Shown here: in pieces, positions 12,976 to 25,396 of the stretch
How the letters are laid out: each line of letters starts with the position of its first letter
Position numbering within the stretch: position 1 is the first letter of the stretch
Assembly (NCBI GenBank): GCA_030278955.1
Contig: JAOANR010000015.1
Span: 40,208,487 to 40,272,486 of the forward strand
Direction: 5' to 3'
DNA from: Hygrophila difformis
Lineage: Eukaryota; Streptophyta; Magnoliopsida; Lamiales; Acanthaceae
DNA: 64,000 bases
The notes under the pieces: model-generated
Database searches by the model: none
What the model saw: only the letters and a program-made list of their open reading frames with translations
What the model was told of the DNA's origin: nothing
Made by a program: the position numbers and the translations under genes

Positions 12976-13499
12976 TATTAATAGTATAAAATATGCATTT
13001 GACTGCACGCAATGTGGGTCCCTAACCATTTAAAAAAAAATACATATTAGCAAAAGTACCATATCTAATCAATAATTAAATTGGTCAAATCTACTATATA
13101 TGACCATCATCATAGTAGCATTAGGCTTAGTTTGGTAAAATTTCAGAATTTAGGTTCCGTTTGGGAACAGCGTCAGAGCCTTTCCAACGCTCATTCTCAA
13201 GTTGTCTCTCCTCTACCGCTTATCTCCCCGTTTGTTTTCCGAAATGCCAGAAAACGCAACTGCCCCAATGGCTAATCGCCAGAACGCTCGATTCTCGAGC
13301 GTTCACGTTCGGAGTTTGGCGTTCAATGTGTGAATTTTCAGTTGTGCCCAGATTTACCCACGAAAAAATTGGAGGAAGACGATTCGCGGGAAAGAAGGAA
13401 CCTACCTCTTCCATCCGCACAAATTGGGTTGGGGCATCGGAACAGGAACAAGATTAGACGAAACCAATGGATTTTCTTCACCGCCCCCTGTAAGTGATT

Positions 13500-14870
13500 T
13501 TACTTTTCCGATTTGTAGTTTTAATTGCTTCTGTTTCGTCTTACAACCTAAAGGATTTAAACAATTATTGTTGTGTCTGGTGTTCTTGTATTCATTTATT
13601 AGTTGTATAACAGAAACATATGGCGTATTGATGCTGTAGATGTGGAATGGGCAAGCCTTTGGTTTGTTTTCTATGTTTGAATGATGCATTTTTTAATATG
13701 ATCATCACCTGTTTGATGAAATTCCTGACTCAAATATGAAAAAATGGGATTAACATATGGGACAATGAGGGCTTTAGTATGTTTAATCTTGTTCGTCCCT
13801 TTTGCTATGTTTCATGTTGTCTGGTGTCTACTTCTTCTTGCAAAAAATGGATGGAACTAACACGACAGTTAATCACTAGATCTTTTTGTTAAATTTCATT
13901 CTACTAGTGGTATCTCCACTTGCACAAGTTTTTTCTTTTCTCATGAATGTCATGCCTTAACACTCTATTCTGCCCAACAAGTGGTCTTTGACTAAAATTT
14001 GAAATTCTCTAAAAATATGGTTATTGGTACAAGTCAGTGAAATGTGTGAAAGAATATTACTGGTTATTGGTACTAGTCATTGAATGGTAAGGTGATATTA
14101 TTCATATAGATTGTAGTCTTCTTTGAAGAGAATAACATCCCATTCTAAAGTATATAGGCATAAGCTTCCATAATATTTATTTGGAGTTTGCATTTTTAGT
14201 AGTGACATCAAATGTAGATAGGGGTTATGTTAAGCTTTATGCTATTTTAAGACCATCTTTGATTTTCCATTGCTGATATCTATTTACTCTAAATTTCCTC
14301 CGTGTTCCTTGTGGATGGACCTAGTCGTGAGATTGTACAGTGTACATATTTTCTATCATTGTAGATATGTGACAATCTGTAAACGATATGTGTATCAGTC
14401 CATGTACTTAAAGCACTCTATGTTTTTAGTCTTTTCATGTTTACTACATTGTTAAAATTTTTAATGAGAATTGATATCCACAGTCTATGTACTAGCACTC
14501 TATGCTTTTAGCCTTTTGAGGTTTACTTCATTGTTAACCGTTTCATGCTTCTGTGTTTTTAAATGCATCTAGACATGACTGGCATGAGGTTTAACTTGGT
14601 AAGATTTGGTATAGGCTTAGTGGATCCTCTCTTTTCCTTTAAAATCTTGGCTAAACAAAGAGTTGAAGAATGACTTGTGAATGAACAATATGAAACTTTT
14701 TCACCTAGTCTTAGATCATTGGTTCTTATCCAATTTAATTCATGATTTTACAGCTGGGTAATGCTATATGCGATTGATTAGATCTTAAAGATCTTGAGAA
14801 TGTCTTTGGGATATGAATTGTGTTTTTCTGCATAGGACCAGATACTATAACCAGTGATTAAGTGTTAAAG
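13500..14870. other. Interior of the PIF-like element, left part
   Basis: T-rich, non-coding-looking sequence without a supported gene. It ends at the TAAAG target of the solo LTR. Confidence 0.4.
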
Positions 14871-15157
14871 TGTTAGATAAGCACTCTAGCATGGGCAAGA
14901 CGTCCCCAGGACCCAAGTGGCATGGGAGTCAAAACAACAACACTGATCATATCAGAAGGCCCATGTTCCAGACAACGTGCTAAAAGATTCATCAATACAG
15001 TATCCCAAATACTGTTTGAGGAAGCAGAGGCGTGGGAGCCGAATTCGGGCCAACACTTTCAGGAAGGGGTCAGGACCATTTTGAGCATACAAGGAGAAGA
15101 AGACCGCCCCATCGAGGAACCAGGGTCAGATTTGCAAAATTCGAGGTTTTTGGCCTT

Positions 15158-15304
15158 GATGCGGTCTCCACGAGAACTGATGCGGTCTAGACCGCATCAT
15201 CCAGACCGCATCGAGGCAACCCAGACTGCATCGCCTCAAAATATGTTCCAGCCCTCAAATCCGTCGAATACGGTTTACCCAATGCGGTCTATGAGACCGC
15301 ATCG
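15158..15304. repeat. ATGCGGTCT/AGACCGCAT inverted-repeat cluster, left half
   Basis: One full module is at 15158-15212: GATGCGGTCT at 15158 and 15179 (forward, forward), then AGACCGCATC at 15189 and 15203 (reverse, reverse). A second begins at about 15281 and is cut at 15304 by the outer Athila insertion. Confidence 0.85.
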
Positions 15305-15580
15305 TGATAATGGCCGGAAATGACCATTATTTTCAATCCATTTCCGTGTCTAAAACGGGCATTTGATCGCATTCCGGTCTTATAATAAATAAGAAAGCAG
15401 TAGAATTGGACTGATTTATGCATAATTGTAAAAATATTGAGCTGGTATGAAAAATGCATAAATGTGTAATTTTATTACACATTTATGTTAGAAAAATCCA
15501 AAAACATGAGAAAAAGAAAAGGAAACAAAAAGATGGGAAAAGAAATGAAAAACCCACAAAAAGTTGATTTTTCAGGATAT

Positions 15581-15847
15581 TACGACGCTAGACACAACTA
15601 CGGCGCTAAGCATGGATAGCGCCGTAGCTTGGTCTAGCGCCGTAGGAGGAAGCCAAAGCAGCAGTCTGAAGAGGAGCGGACGGCGCTAAGCATGGATAGC
15701 GCCGTAATCAAGCATAGCGCCGTAGGCAGGGATAGCGCCGTAGGCTGTCCATTCAGAAGCAAGAGTGTCTTTGGGATGGAAGACTACGACGCTACACCTA
15801 TAGCGCCGTAGCAAGGATAGCGTCGTAATCCACCTATAGCGTCGTAA
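15581..15847. repeat. TAGCGCCGTAG inverted-repeat cluster A (U3)
   Basis: Repeated CTACGGCGCTA/TAGCGCCGTAG units and one-base variants (TAGCGTCGTA, TACGACGCTA) occur in both orientations. The cluster ends 45 bp before the TATA box of the 5' LTR. Confidence 0.9.
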
Positions 15848-15891
15848 ACCTTGCCAGAATTCAAAATTCAAGGCCTGGGGGCCCATGGGCC

Positions 15892-15899
15892 TATAAATA
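15892..15899 (+). promoter_or_regulatory. TATA box of the outer LTR
   Basis: TATAAATA lies just after GGGCCCATGGGCC, a site II-like GGCCCA pair. The 3' LTR copy is at 51157-51164. Confidence 0.75.
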
Positions 15900-16543
15900 G
15901 AGGTGTTGACTCCCTGGTCTTGTCACTTCACCACATTCTCAAACTTGAAGACAAGAGGCTGTTCTTGAGAGTAGTGTAGTTAGTTAGATTAGTTAGTTTA
16001 TTTTCATGTATTATTTAATTTCTGCACATAGATTAGTTTAAATTATGCATAGGTTAGTGTTACTGTTATGCTTCCAGTTAGGTTAGCCATTATTTTCTCC
16101 CTTTACAGTTTTGTTAAACCTTTATTTAGGTTTGAAATACCCAAATGATGGGTATTATCAAACCATTTTATGAAAAATGGGAAGTTAATCTTTGAAAGTA
16201 TCCCAAAATCATGAAATGGACATGGGTCCATGGATTCTATGCTTTGCTTTTGATTTCATGACCATTTGGTCATTTTATCCTACTGTTTTATGTGGGTTTT
16301 CTGTTTTCTTTTCATTTTTGGGATTCATGCATGAATGTTGGTTGAAAACCCTCATTTGGGTTTGTGGTTCATGAATGTGTAGTTTAGTATAGTTTTATTT
16401 ACTGTTTTGCAATTCTTGCATTTTACTTTCGCTGTTCTTAGCTTGTTATCTCATTTTAATGCATTTGTGAACCATGAATTCGAAAATAGGGCTTGCAATC
16501 GCAGAGATTGCATTACCCGAACAACAACATGCTTCTGGGCTAG

Positions 16544-17008
16544 CTACGACGCTAACCGCCCTACGGCACTATCCTTGGATAGCGTCGTAGGTGAGGTATA
16601 GCGCCGAAGTTGCCCAGAACTTAAACAAAATATTGCCCTACGGCACTAAACCAACGGCGCTATCCTTAGATAGCGTCGTAATTTCTGTTTAGCGCCGTAG
16701 GTCCCCAAATTCCTCTATCTCTCAGAACCCACCTACGGCACTATCCTCACGACGCTATCCTAGGATAGCGCCGTCATTTAACGTTTAGCGCCGTAGTATC
16801 TCTTCTTTTTCCAAAAACTTCTAAATTTCTCAAACCACCTACGACGCTACACCTACGACGCTATACTAGTATAGCGCCGTAGTAGTGTATAGCGCCGTAA
16901 TTACCCCTTTAATCCAAAACTTATTCTCTCTCTTGCACCAACCCATGACGACGCTACCCTCACGGCGCTACCCTAGGATAGCGCCGTCACATCTGTCTAG
17001 CGTCGTAA
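16544..17008. repeat. TAGCGCCGTAG inverted-repeat cluster B (leader)
   Basis: Five modules lie in tandem. Each has two forward motif copies, then two reverse copies, for example CTACGACGCTA, TACGACGCTA, TAGCGCCGTAG, TAGCGCCGTAA at about 16845-16900. Modules are separated by 20-40 bp of unrelated sequence. The two inner motifs abut and form a tight hairpin; the two outer ones can pair around it. Confidence 0.9.
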
Positions 17009-19497
17009 TCAGCATCTTTATGCAGATTTTCCATTCTCCATTTCCATCACTAATTAATTGAACCCTCTAGTCATCGATGATTGGTGAATCTAATTAGCAA
17101 TAATTAAATCACTAGTTGTTTTGATTAGAGGACCTTTGTTCAATTGCTATTAAAATAATTTTCTATAAACAAAATCATGATGTCTTAAACAGATAATCCG
17201 GACTGTAATTAACTATGGTAGGAGGGATTATTTAAGCCATCAATTATGGATTGATTCCATAACCTTGCATGAGAAACCAATGTCTCTCATGCAAGTTGCT
17301 CTCTTTATTTCATTTTATTTTGTCTTTTGTGTATTGTGTGTAACAATTAGTAAAGAATACATCAGACTAATGTTGGCGGGTATTCCCTCACGGATAACTA
17401 GCTCGTAATCTGGGTGTTGATTACTAAATGTTATTTTGCATGGTCTGGATGACTGTCAGTGGAAGCCTTGGCGGTTCGCCCATCTGGGGTTATAATAGCT
17501 GCTCGGCTGACTCCCATCCAGATACAGTTTTATTTTATGTATCTTAATTTCCAACCCAAATTCCAATCTGCAATAAAACTCTGCTAATGTCTGTCAATAT
17601 TAGCTGATAAGCACTGCAGAGAGGAAGCATGTAGGTTTTTATCCGAATTCACAGACAGTGAAGGCCCAATTGGCACTGACACTGCCATTACAGGACCTAA
17701 GCTGTCTAAATTCGCTCCATCCGAGTGATTGGGAAATTGGACAGTAGATGTTTACAGTCCACCCGATTATTCTGCCATTGCTTTGGTCTCCTGACCACTT
17801 CGTATCTGTGTTTCACCTTCTGTCTAGACCCGCATCTATATTTTGGGTCAATTAATTTTACACTTCCCTATATCCTTATGCATGATAATATTATGTACTA
17901 TTGTGGTCTGTAATTATTTTGGGATCCTTCCATTGGACAATAGAAGTCTAGATCTTAAACAGATATCGCTTATTAAATTTCCAACAAAAATCTCTTTATT
18001 AAAAAAACCGGATCTGAGTAAGGGATAAATTCTTCAGTTATGACTAATTCATGTTTTGTCAGGGGTTGATTTTGGGAAATTAGAAGCAGAGTCAGCGATT
18101 AGGTCTCACCTAGACTGAAAGGATCTGTGCTTTAACTGAGAGTCTAGTACCTGTTTAGGGAATGATTTTCAAATCCATTATTTTCCAAAATTGCTGTTTG
18201 TTGGGAACCTAATATTAAATATTACACCGAGATGGGATCCACTTGGACTCAAATACAGTGTAATAAATAATTTTAGAGGAACATCATCCAGGCCTTGGTT
18301 ATTTTCTAAGATAGGGTTGAGTTTTCTTTCAACTGCTATCCTCTTCTCCCAAAGCCTATTTTTGAGTCCTGAGTGAGTGCATCCGGAACAAACTAATTTA
18401 TTAGTTCGTTTCATTAGTTTGTATCTCATAATCACCCGGAAGGAAGTGAACACACGAGTGGTTCACCAAGAGCCGGGAATTCTTGATCCATACCCCTTCA
18501 TCCTGATGAGGAGCTGTCTTTTACTACCAGGGTCAGACCTTCAAAACCTCCGAGTGATAGGTTTTAAATGCTTTCTTTAATGCTTTCTTTTACCGCTTTC
18601 TTTTAACTGCTTTCTCTAGAGGTCACTCGGTTGTATTGAGAGTTGCGTAACTGTTACTAGGATTGATAGTTATGGGATAGTTCAGGGCTTAATTAGAATC
18701 TTTGGGTGTGACATGGGAGAATGATAGTAGTACTTGGCATGTCAATAAATGATTTGTCAGGTGTTACTTATCCACCACAGATGAAGTAACATACACAGGC
18801 CAGGGCAGTTACCAATTTGTGGTATCTTAGAATTTGTGGTCTTAAGAACATGTAAACTCATACTGCAAGTACCTGTCTGTTAAAGGGAACGCAGTATCGA
18901 GAGCATGAGGATTAGCTATCTGATAGAATTATCCCAAGCAAAGATCTGTGTATAAAAATGGAAGTTTAATACTGCTATATCTAAATCTTGTCCAATCTTC
19001 ATTCTTTTCTCCCTGTCCTTTCTGTCTACATTGTGATTCAGCCTCACGGCTGGCATAATGTAAATTTCCATTGCTTTCATAAATAGTATTTATCACAATT
19101 TTTAGAATAACTTTACCCGCTTTCTAGAATAGACTCATTTGCCTTGTAGAATAAATTTAAACGCTTTTATAGTCTAGTTTAAATTCAGTCAGTAGTTGTT
19201 AATCACTTTACAACCCATTTGGAGCAATACGAATGGAAAATCTAGTAAAACGACGTGGGCCCTGCTTCTATCGCACATCCTCCAGTGAACGATCCGGTCT
19301 TACTATAAATTACTGCAATTTTTGACACCGTGCGCTTTCGGGCCACAGTTTCTTAACACGAGTAAAAAATGTGACAACCTATAAATATATCCCTAATCCC
19401 AACTCCGCAATCATAAAATGATTTTCATTAAATAAAATCAAGACCGGGGTTTTATTATTTCGAAAAATACTCGTGTGGGAAATTGTCAAAAGTTTCA

Positions 19498-19514
19498 TGG
19501 CGCCGTTGCCGGGG
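19498..19514 (+). other. Primer-binding site, tRNA-Asp (outer)
   Basis: TGGCGCCGTTGCCGGGG directly follows the 5' LTR. It is complementary to the 3' end of plant tRNA-Asp(GUC), the usual Athila primer. Confidence 0.9.
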
Positions 19515-19655
19515 AGGATGCAGCGCCGTATTATTAGAGAATTACATTCCTCATTGCTCCTAGTTAGCTTATACATATAAATATAAATATTCACCTCGAA
19601 ACCGATTCTAACCTGGGGAATGTGCAGGTACTGTCATAGCTAAGACCTCTGTTCT

Positions 19656-20990
19656 ATGCAAAAGAGAAAGGAGACTCCAGCCGAGATCCCGTTCAACGCA
19701 GAGATCGAGAAAACAGCTCGTCGTCTGAGGGCGGAAGCCAGACAAAGAAAAGAACGGGAAAGACAAGCCCTCCTCTCTCCAAGCACAACCAGTGACATCT
19801 CAGACATGGCGGATAACCATGGCAATCCCCCAAACATTCCACTTAACCCACCACTCCAAAACATCCAAGAAGATCCAGAAGACGTTGACGTTGAGAACTT
19901 GGAGGATCTCCCACCTCAGGTCATTCAGGGAGGTGAGAATCCCCCAAATCTCGAGCAGCAACCCTTCGAGATGCCTCCACCCAACCCAAACCACCAAAAT
20001 CCCCAAAACAACCCACTTAACTAGAATAACCCTAATAACCAAAATTTTCAGAACCCTCAATTTCTAGACCCCCAGTTTAACCAAAACCAGAATCACCCCA
20101 ACCCGAACGATTTCAATGATCCCAGAAATTACTATCCGAATCAGAACTTTTACCCACAGCAATACCAAGGAGGGCTAGGGAACAATCAACAGGCAGCCGC
20201 AGCTGACTATATGCAGCCCATTTTGGAACCGTATTTGAACATTCCTGGACAAGCCCCATTCTTGGCCAGAAATTTCGAACTAAAGCCGGCTCTCATCAAT
20301 CTTGTTCAGAGCAACCAGTTCACAGGAGCAAATCATGAAGATCCCCACGATCACCTACAGACTTTCCTGGAACTGTGTGATACGATCAAAAACCAGAATG
20401 TATCTGCTAACACCATTCGATTGAGGCTGTTTCCTTTCTCTCTGACCAGCGGGGCAAGGACATGGTATAAATCACTGCCCGTGAATCAGAAGTCTGCATG
20501 GGAGGACGTTATCAGAAATTTCCTAACAAAGTACTTCCCGGAGTCCAAGGTGGATGAATGCCGCTCCAAGATTGCGGAATTCAAGATGAAACCAGACGAG
20601 TCCCTATATGATGCAAAGGAACGTTTCTTCAATTTGCTCAGGAAATGCCCCCAGCATGGTTTCCATGAGTGGGAGAAGTTGAGAAAGTTCTATAACGGTT
20701 TGACCCCAGCATGGAATAACATGCTTGATGCTGCTGGTGGTCAACACCTGCTATACATTCCCATGGATCAAGCTTGGGCCAAAATTGAAGCAATGAGTGT
20801 AAACAGAACTGTACTTTCTGATGATGTTAATTCCCCTCCCCCTCGTGGTTTATGTGTTGTAGGTACAGTAGGGAAATCTGAACTGGACAAACTGAAAGAC
20901 CAAGTGGCCGTCTTGGCCTTGAATCAGGAAACTGGGAGCTCTACACAGGCTCAAAATGCTGAAGCTATTTGCGGGACCTGCCAAGGCCCG
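19656..20990 (+). pseudogene. Outer Athila gag, 5' part, with stop codon and split by the inner element
   Basis: The frame opens at 19656 ([19 protein letters not shown]) and is interrupted by TAG at 20022-20024. It continues in the same frame through the Asn/Pro-rich linker and the gag domain ([18 protein letters not shown], then [17 protein letters not shown]). At 20990 the coding sequence stops dead at the TSD GCCCG of the inner element and resumes at 40832 in the same frame. The parallel region of the inner element has no stop at the 20022 position. Confidence 0.92.
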
Positions 20991-21294
20991 TGATAATGGC
21001 CAAAAATGACCATTATTTTCAATCCATTTCCGTGTCTTAAACGGGCATTTGATCGCATTCCGGTCTTACATTAAGTAAGAAAGCAGTCGAATTGGACTAA
21101 TTTATGCATAATTGTAAAAATAATAAGCTGGTGTGAAAAAGACATAAATATGTAATTTTATTACATATTTATGTTAGAAAAACCCAAAAACATGAGACAA
21201 AGAAAAGGAAACAAAAAGATGGGAAAAAGATAGAAAAGCCCACAAAAAGAATATTTTCGGCCCATCTGGCCCAATCCAGCAGGCCCAGGAAGAC

Positions 21295-21540
21295 CTTTGT
21301 CGCGGAAGCCCTTGGCGCGATGCAGTGTTCCGCGACAAAGGCATACTCCGCGACCAACTGGCCCCAAATGAAGAGGAGACCAGCCAAGCCCCTGGCGCGA
21401 TGACCCTTGTCGCGATAGCATGACTCCGCGACAAAAGCCCATTCCGCGACCAAGATGCACAAATAGAGACACAAGACCCAGTCGAGAAGCCTTGCCACAT
21501 GCAGTGTGTTCCGCGACCAACTTGATGTTCCGAGACAAAG
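21295..21540. repeat. TTGTCGCGGA inverted-repeat cluster A (U3, inner)
   Basis: Alternating TTTGTCGCGGA and TCCGCGACAAA units with decayed forms (TGGCGCGATG, TCCGAGACAAAG). It occupies the same U3 position as the TAGCGCCGTAG cluster of the outer element. Confidence 0.9.
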
Positions 21541-21610
21541 CTGTGATGTGTGTGATGTCTTAAGACACAATGGGCTAGAATCAAGGCCCATGGGCTTAGG
21601 GTTACACTTC

Positions 21611-21618
21611 TATAAATA
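21611..21618 (+). promoter_or_regulatory. TATA box of the inner LTR
   Basis: TATAAATA, about 70 bp after cluster A and 7 bp after TTAGGGTTACA. The upstream GGCCCATGGGC and TTAGGGTT are typical of strong plant housekeeping promoters. The 3' LTR copy is at 36728-36735. Confidence 0.75.
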
Positions 21619-22269
21619 TGAGGTGTCTCCCATGAGCTAAGGGTTGGTTGGTTGGAAGTTGGAAATTTAGAAGTTCTTGAAGGCAAGCAGTAGGAGTTCT
21701 CTCTTAGGTAGAGTAGTTAGGTTTATTTTTATGTATTATTTAATTTTTGCACTTAGTTTAGTTTAGATTAGTGTTTTACTGTTCACAGTGCTTAGATAGC
21801 CATTTTTATACTATGTTTTGGTTTCTAAACTCTTGTTTTAGGGTTCGTAATACCCAAATCATGGGTATTAACAACACCTCTTCAATAATATGGGAAAACA
21901 TTCATCATTTGTGTCCCAAATCATGAAATGGGTCTCACACCCCATGGATTTATGCTTTCTATTTCATTTTGGGGTCATTTGACCCCCATTTTGTTATTTT
22001 TATGTTACTGTTAGCATATTATGGATAATGTTGTGTGGATGTGTGATCAAACCGTAGAGTAGGACTCTTGCTTTATTTTTAATATCCTGCCCAGTCTTGT
22101 TATTTTTGTTTAAGCATGTTCTTCCTTATTTTGTGTGTTTCTTGTTTATTTTTAGCTTAGAATAGCTTTTTGATCTGAAATAGGGTGAGATCACGCTGTT
22201 TGCATGCCACTGTTCATTTCTGCTTTTTCTGACTTTTGTCCTGAACCACCTTGGGCGCCAACCGCCTTC

Positions 22270-22800
22270 TGGCGCGGAACCACGTTCCGCGACAGAGTGG
22301 CAGTTCCGCGACCAAGGTGTTTCAAGACACTTGTCTCCAAATTTAAAACCCTTTGTCGCGGAATACCTTGTCGCGGAGCCACGTTCCGCGACAAAACTGT
22401 CCATGCATAGCGACAAAGGAGCCAAACTCTTGCATTTTGACTTCATGGCTTCTTGTCGCGGAATCATCTTGTCGCGGAGCCACGTTCCGCGACAAAATCC
22501 CATTCCGAGACAGAAAAATTATGCCATGTTTCTTAATCTTTGAACACTTTGTCGCGGAACACCTTGTCGCGGAACCACGTTCCGCGACAAAATCTCCATG
22601 CATAGCGACAAAGGTTCAAATGCCTTAGAATTTTATTAAAACACTTTGTCGCGATGTCACCCTTGTCGCGGAGCCACGTTCCGCGACAAAACCTTGCATA
22701 GCGACAAAGAGGCGTTATGCTGCCAAAAATTCTAAAAACTTGTCGGGATGTCCATGTCGCGGATCTCGGTCCGCGACAACATTTATGATATAGCGACAAG
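22270..22800. repeat. TTGTCGCGGA inverted-repeat cluster B (leader, inner)
   Basis: About six modules. The best-preserved ones run TTGTCGCGGAA, CTTGTCGCGGAGC, CACGTTCCGCGACAAA, then CATAGCGACAAAGG (forward, forward, reverse, weak reverse). Each is followed by roughly 30 bp of unique sequence. It lies in the same leader position as cluster B of the outer element. Confidence 0.92.
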
Positions 22801-25396
22801 ATTCCTCTCCCTCTATTTAATCTTAAACAAATTTCATTCTCTCTCCATTTTATATTGCAACACTCACATCATAGCCCCACGGGTTAGGATGTAACACTCT
22901 GGAATTGCAATATAGGGTGTTATGCTGCCCAATTTTTGATTCTCCATTTGCATCACTTAACTGATTGAACCCTTGACTCATTAATGATTAAAGATTGAGA
23001 TTAGCAATAATCAAACTTCAACAATCATCATGATTAAAGGACCTTTGTTCAATTGCCATTAAAACACTCTTGTATAAACAAAATCCTGATGGCTTAAACA
23101 GATAATCTGGACTGTAATTAATTATGGTATGAAGGATTATTTAAGACCATCAATTGCGGGCCCAACCCACAACCTTGCATGAGAAACCAATGTCTCTCAT
23201 ACAATGGATCTTCTTTTGCTTCTTATTTATTTTGTCTTTGTGTATTGTGTGGAACCATTAGTAAAGAATACATCAGAATAATGTTGGCGGGTACTCCCTC
23301 ATGGATAACTAGCTCGTATTCTGGGTATTAGTTACTAATCGTTATTTTGCATGGTCTGAATGGCTGTCAGTGGAAGCCTTGGCGGTTCGCCCATCCGGGG
23401 TTATAATAGCTGCTCGGCTGACTCCCATCCAGATACAGTTTTATTTTTGTCATCTTAATTTCCAAACCTGAATCCCAATCCGTACTGGGAGTCAGTTGGC
23501 ATCAGTCAATGCCAACTGATGATCATTATAGAAGGGAAGCATGTAGGTTTTTATCCGAATTCACAAACAGTGGAGGCCCAACTGGTGTTGACACCACCAT
23601 TATAGGGTCTAAGCTGTCTAAATTCGCTCCATCCGAGTGATTGGGAAATTGGACAGTAGATGTTTACAGTCCACCTGATTATTCTGCCATTACTTTGGTA
23701 CCTTGACCATTCCATTCTGTGTTTCACCTTCTGTCTAGACCCGCTTCTATATTTTGGGTCAATTAATTTTACACTTCCATATATCCTTATGCATGATAAT
23801 ATTATGTACTGTTGTGGTCTGTAATTATTTTGGGATCCTTCCCTTGGACAATAGAAGTCTAAATCTTTAACAGATATTGCTTTATAAATTTCCAACAAAA
23901 ACCTCTTTATAAAATCCGGATCTGAGTAAGGGATAAATTCTTCAGTTATGACTAATTCATATTCTATCAAGGGTTATATTTTGGGAATTGAGAAGCAGGT
24001 TCAGCGATTAGGTCTCGTTTAGACTGAAAGGGTCTGTGTTTTAACTGAGAGTCTAGTACCTGACAGGGAATGATTTTCAAATCCATTATTTTCCAAAATT
24101 GCTGGTTGATGGAAATGTAGGATTAGGTGCTACGCCGAGATGGGGTCCACTTGGATTCAAATACAGTGTAGTACATAATCTTAGAGGAACATCATTCAGG
24201 CCTTGGTTATTTTCCAAGATAGGGTTGAGTTTTCTTTCAACTGCTATCTTCTTCTGCCAAAGCCTACTTTTGAGTCCTGAGTGAGTGCATCCGGAACGAA
24301 CCAATTTATTAGTTCGTTTCATTAGTTTGTATCTCATAATCACCCGGAAGGAAGTGAACACACTAGTGGTTCACTGAGAGCCGGGAATTCTTGATCCATA
24401 CTCCTTCATTTTGACGGGGAGCTGTCTTTTACTACCAGGGTCAGATTTTCAAAACCTCCGAGTGATAGGATTTTAAATGCTTTCTTTGCCGCTTTCTTTT
24501 AACCGCTTTCATTAGAGGTCACTCGGTTGTATTGAGAGTTGTGTAACTGCTACTAGGATTGACAGTTAAGGGATAGTTTAGGGCTTGATTTAAATCTTTG
24601 GGTGTGACATGGGAGAATGATAGTGGTACTTGGCATTTCAATAAATGATGTGTCAGGTGTTGCTTATCCACCACAGATGAAGTAACATACCCAGGCCAGG
24701 GCAGTTACGAATCTGTGGTATCTTAGAATTTGCGGTCTTAGGAACATGTAAACTCATATTGCAAGTACCTGTCTGTTAAAGGGAAAGCCTTATTGAGAGC
24801 ATGAGAATTAGCTATCTGAAAGAATTATCCCAAACAAAGATCTGCGTATAAAAATGGAAGTTTAATATTGCTGTATCTCACTCTTGTCCAATTTTCATTC
24901 TTTTCTTCCTGTCCTTTCTGTCCACATTGTGACTCAACTTCACGGTTGGCACAATGCTCCTTTTCCCTGCTTCCGTAGATAATGTTTACTGCATTCTTAG
25001 AATAATCCTTATTCGCTTTCTAGAATAGATTTATTTGCTTTGTAGATTAATTTAACTGCTTTCCAGATCTAATTTACATTCATGTCAGTAGTTATTAATC
25101 ACCTTTCAAACCTATTGAGCAATACGAATGGAAAATCTAGTAAAACGACGTGGGACCTGCTTCTATCGCACATCCTCCAGTGAACGATCCGGTCTTACTA
25201 TAAATTACTGCAATTTTTGACACCGTGCGCTTTCGGGCCACAGTTTCTTAAACACGAGCAATAAAAACATGACTACTTATAAATATATCCCTAATCACAA
25301 CTCCGCCATCATAAATTGGTTTCATTAAATAAAATCTAAACCAGGACCATGATTTTTCGGAAAATACTCATGTAGTGGGAACTTGCCAAAAGTTTC

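Larger units (their letters stand above)
10561..13149. other. AT-rich intergenic spacer
   Basis: No protein-coding structure is seen on either strand. Open frames inside the microsatellites (poly-Ile) are artefacts. The spacer holds two opposed trinucleotide microsatellites and an eroded MITE, listed separately; the rest is unremarkable. Confidence 0.6.
15305..19497 (+). repeat. 5' LTR of the outer Athila element
   Basis: TG..CA ends, 4193 bp. U3 carries an inverted-repeat cluster (15581-15847) followed by GGCCCATGGGCC and a TATA box (TATAAATA, 15892-15899), so transcription probably starts near 15925. A second cluster (16544-17008) lies in the transcribed leader. Against the 3' LTR I count about 13 substitutions, one 10-bp and one 12-bp indel. 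Confidence 0.93.

Noticed and set aside
14922..15323. Independent 133-codon gene
   Set aside because: The frame spans the junction between the solo LTR and the outer Athila LTR. Its SRQRAKRF part is better read as the LTR-overlapping end of a gypsy polyprotein, and the rest translates the palindromic cluster.
21161..21686. Open frames of 125-170 codons on the minus strand of the inner LTR (repeated at 36278-36803)
   Set aside because: They run antisense through the U3 repeats and TATA region, give Arg/Ser-rich peptides from the palindromic motif, and have no family resemblance.
22270..22800. CRISPR-like array (repeats with unique spacers)
   Set aside because: The repeats are palindromic modules with variable length, decay and spacing, inside a plant LTR copied at 37387-37917. 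No cas genes exist in this context.
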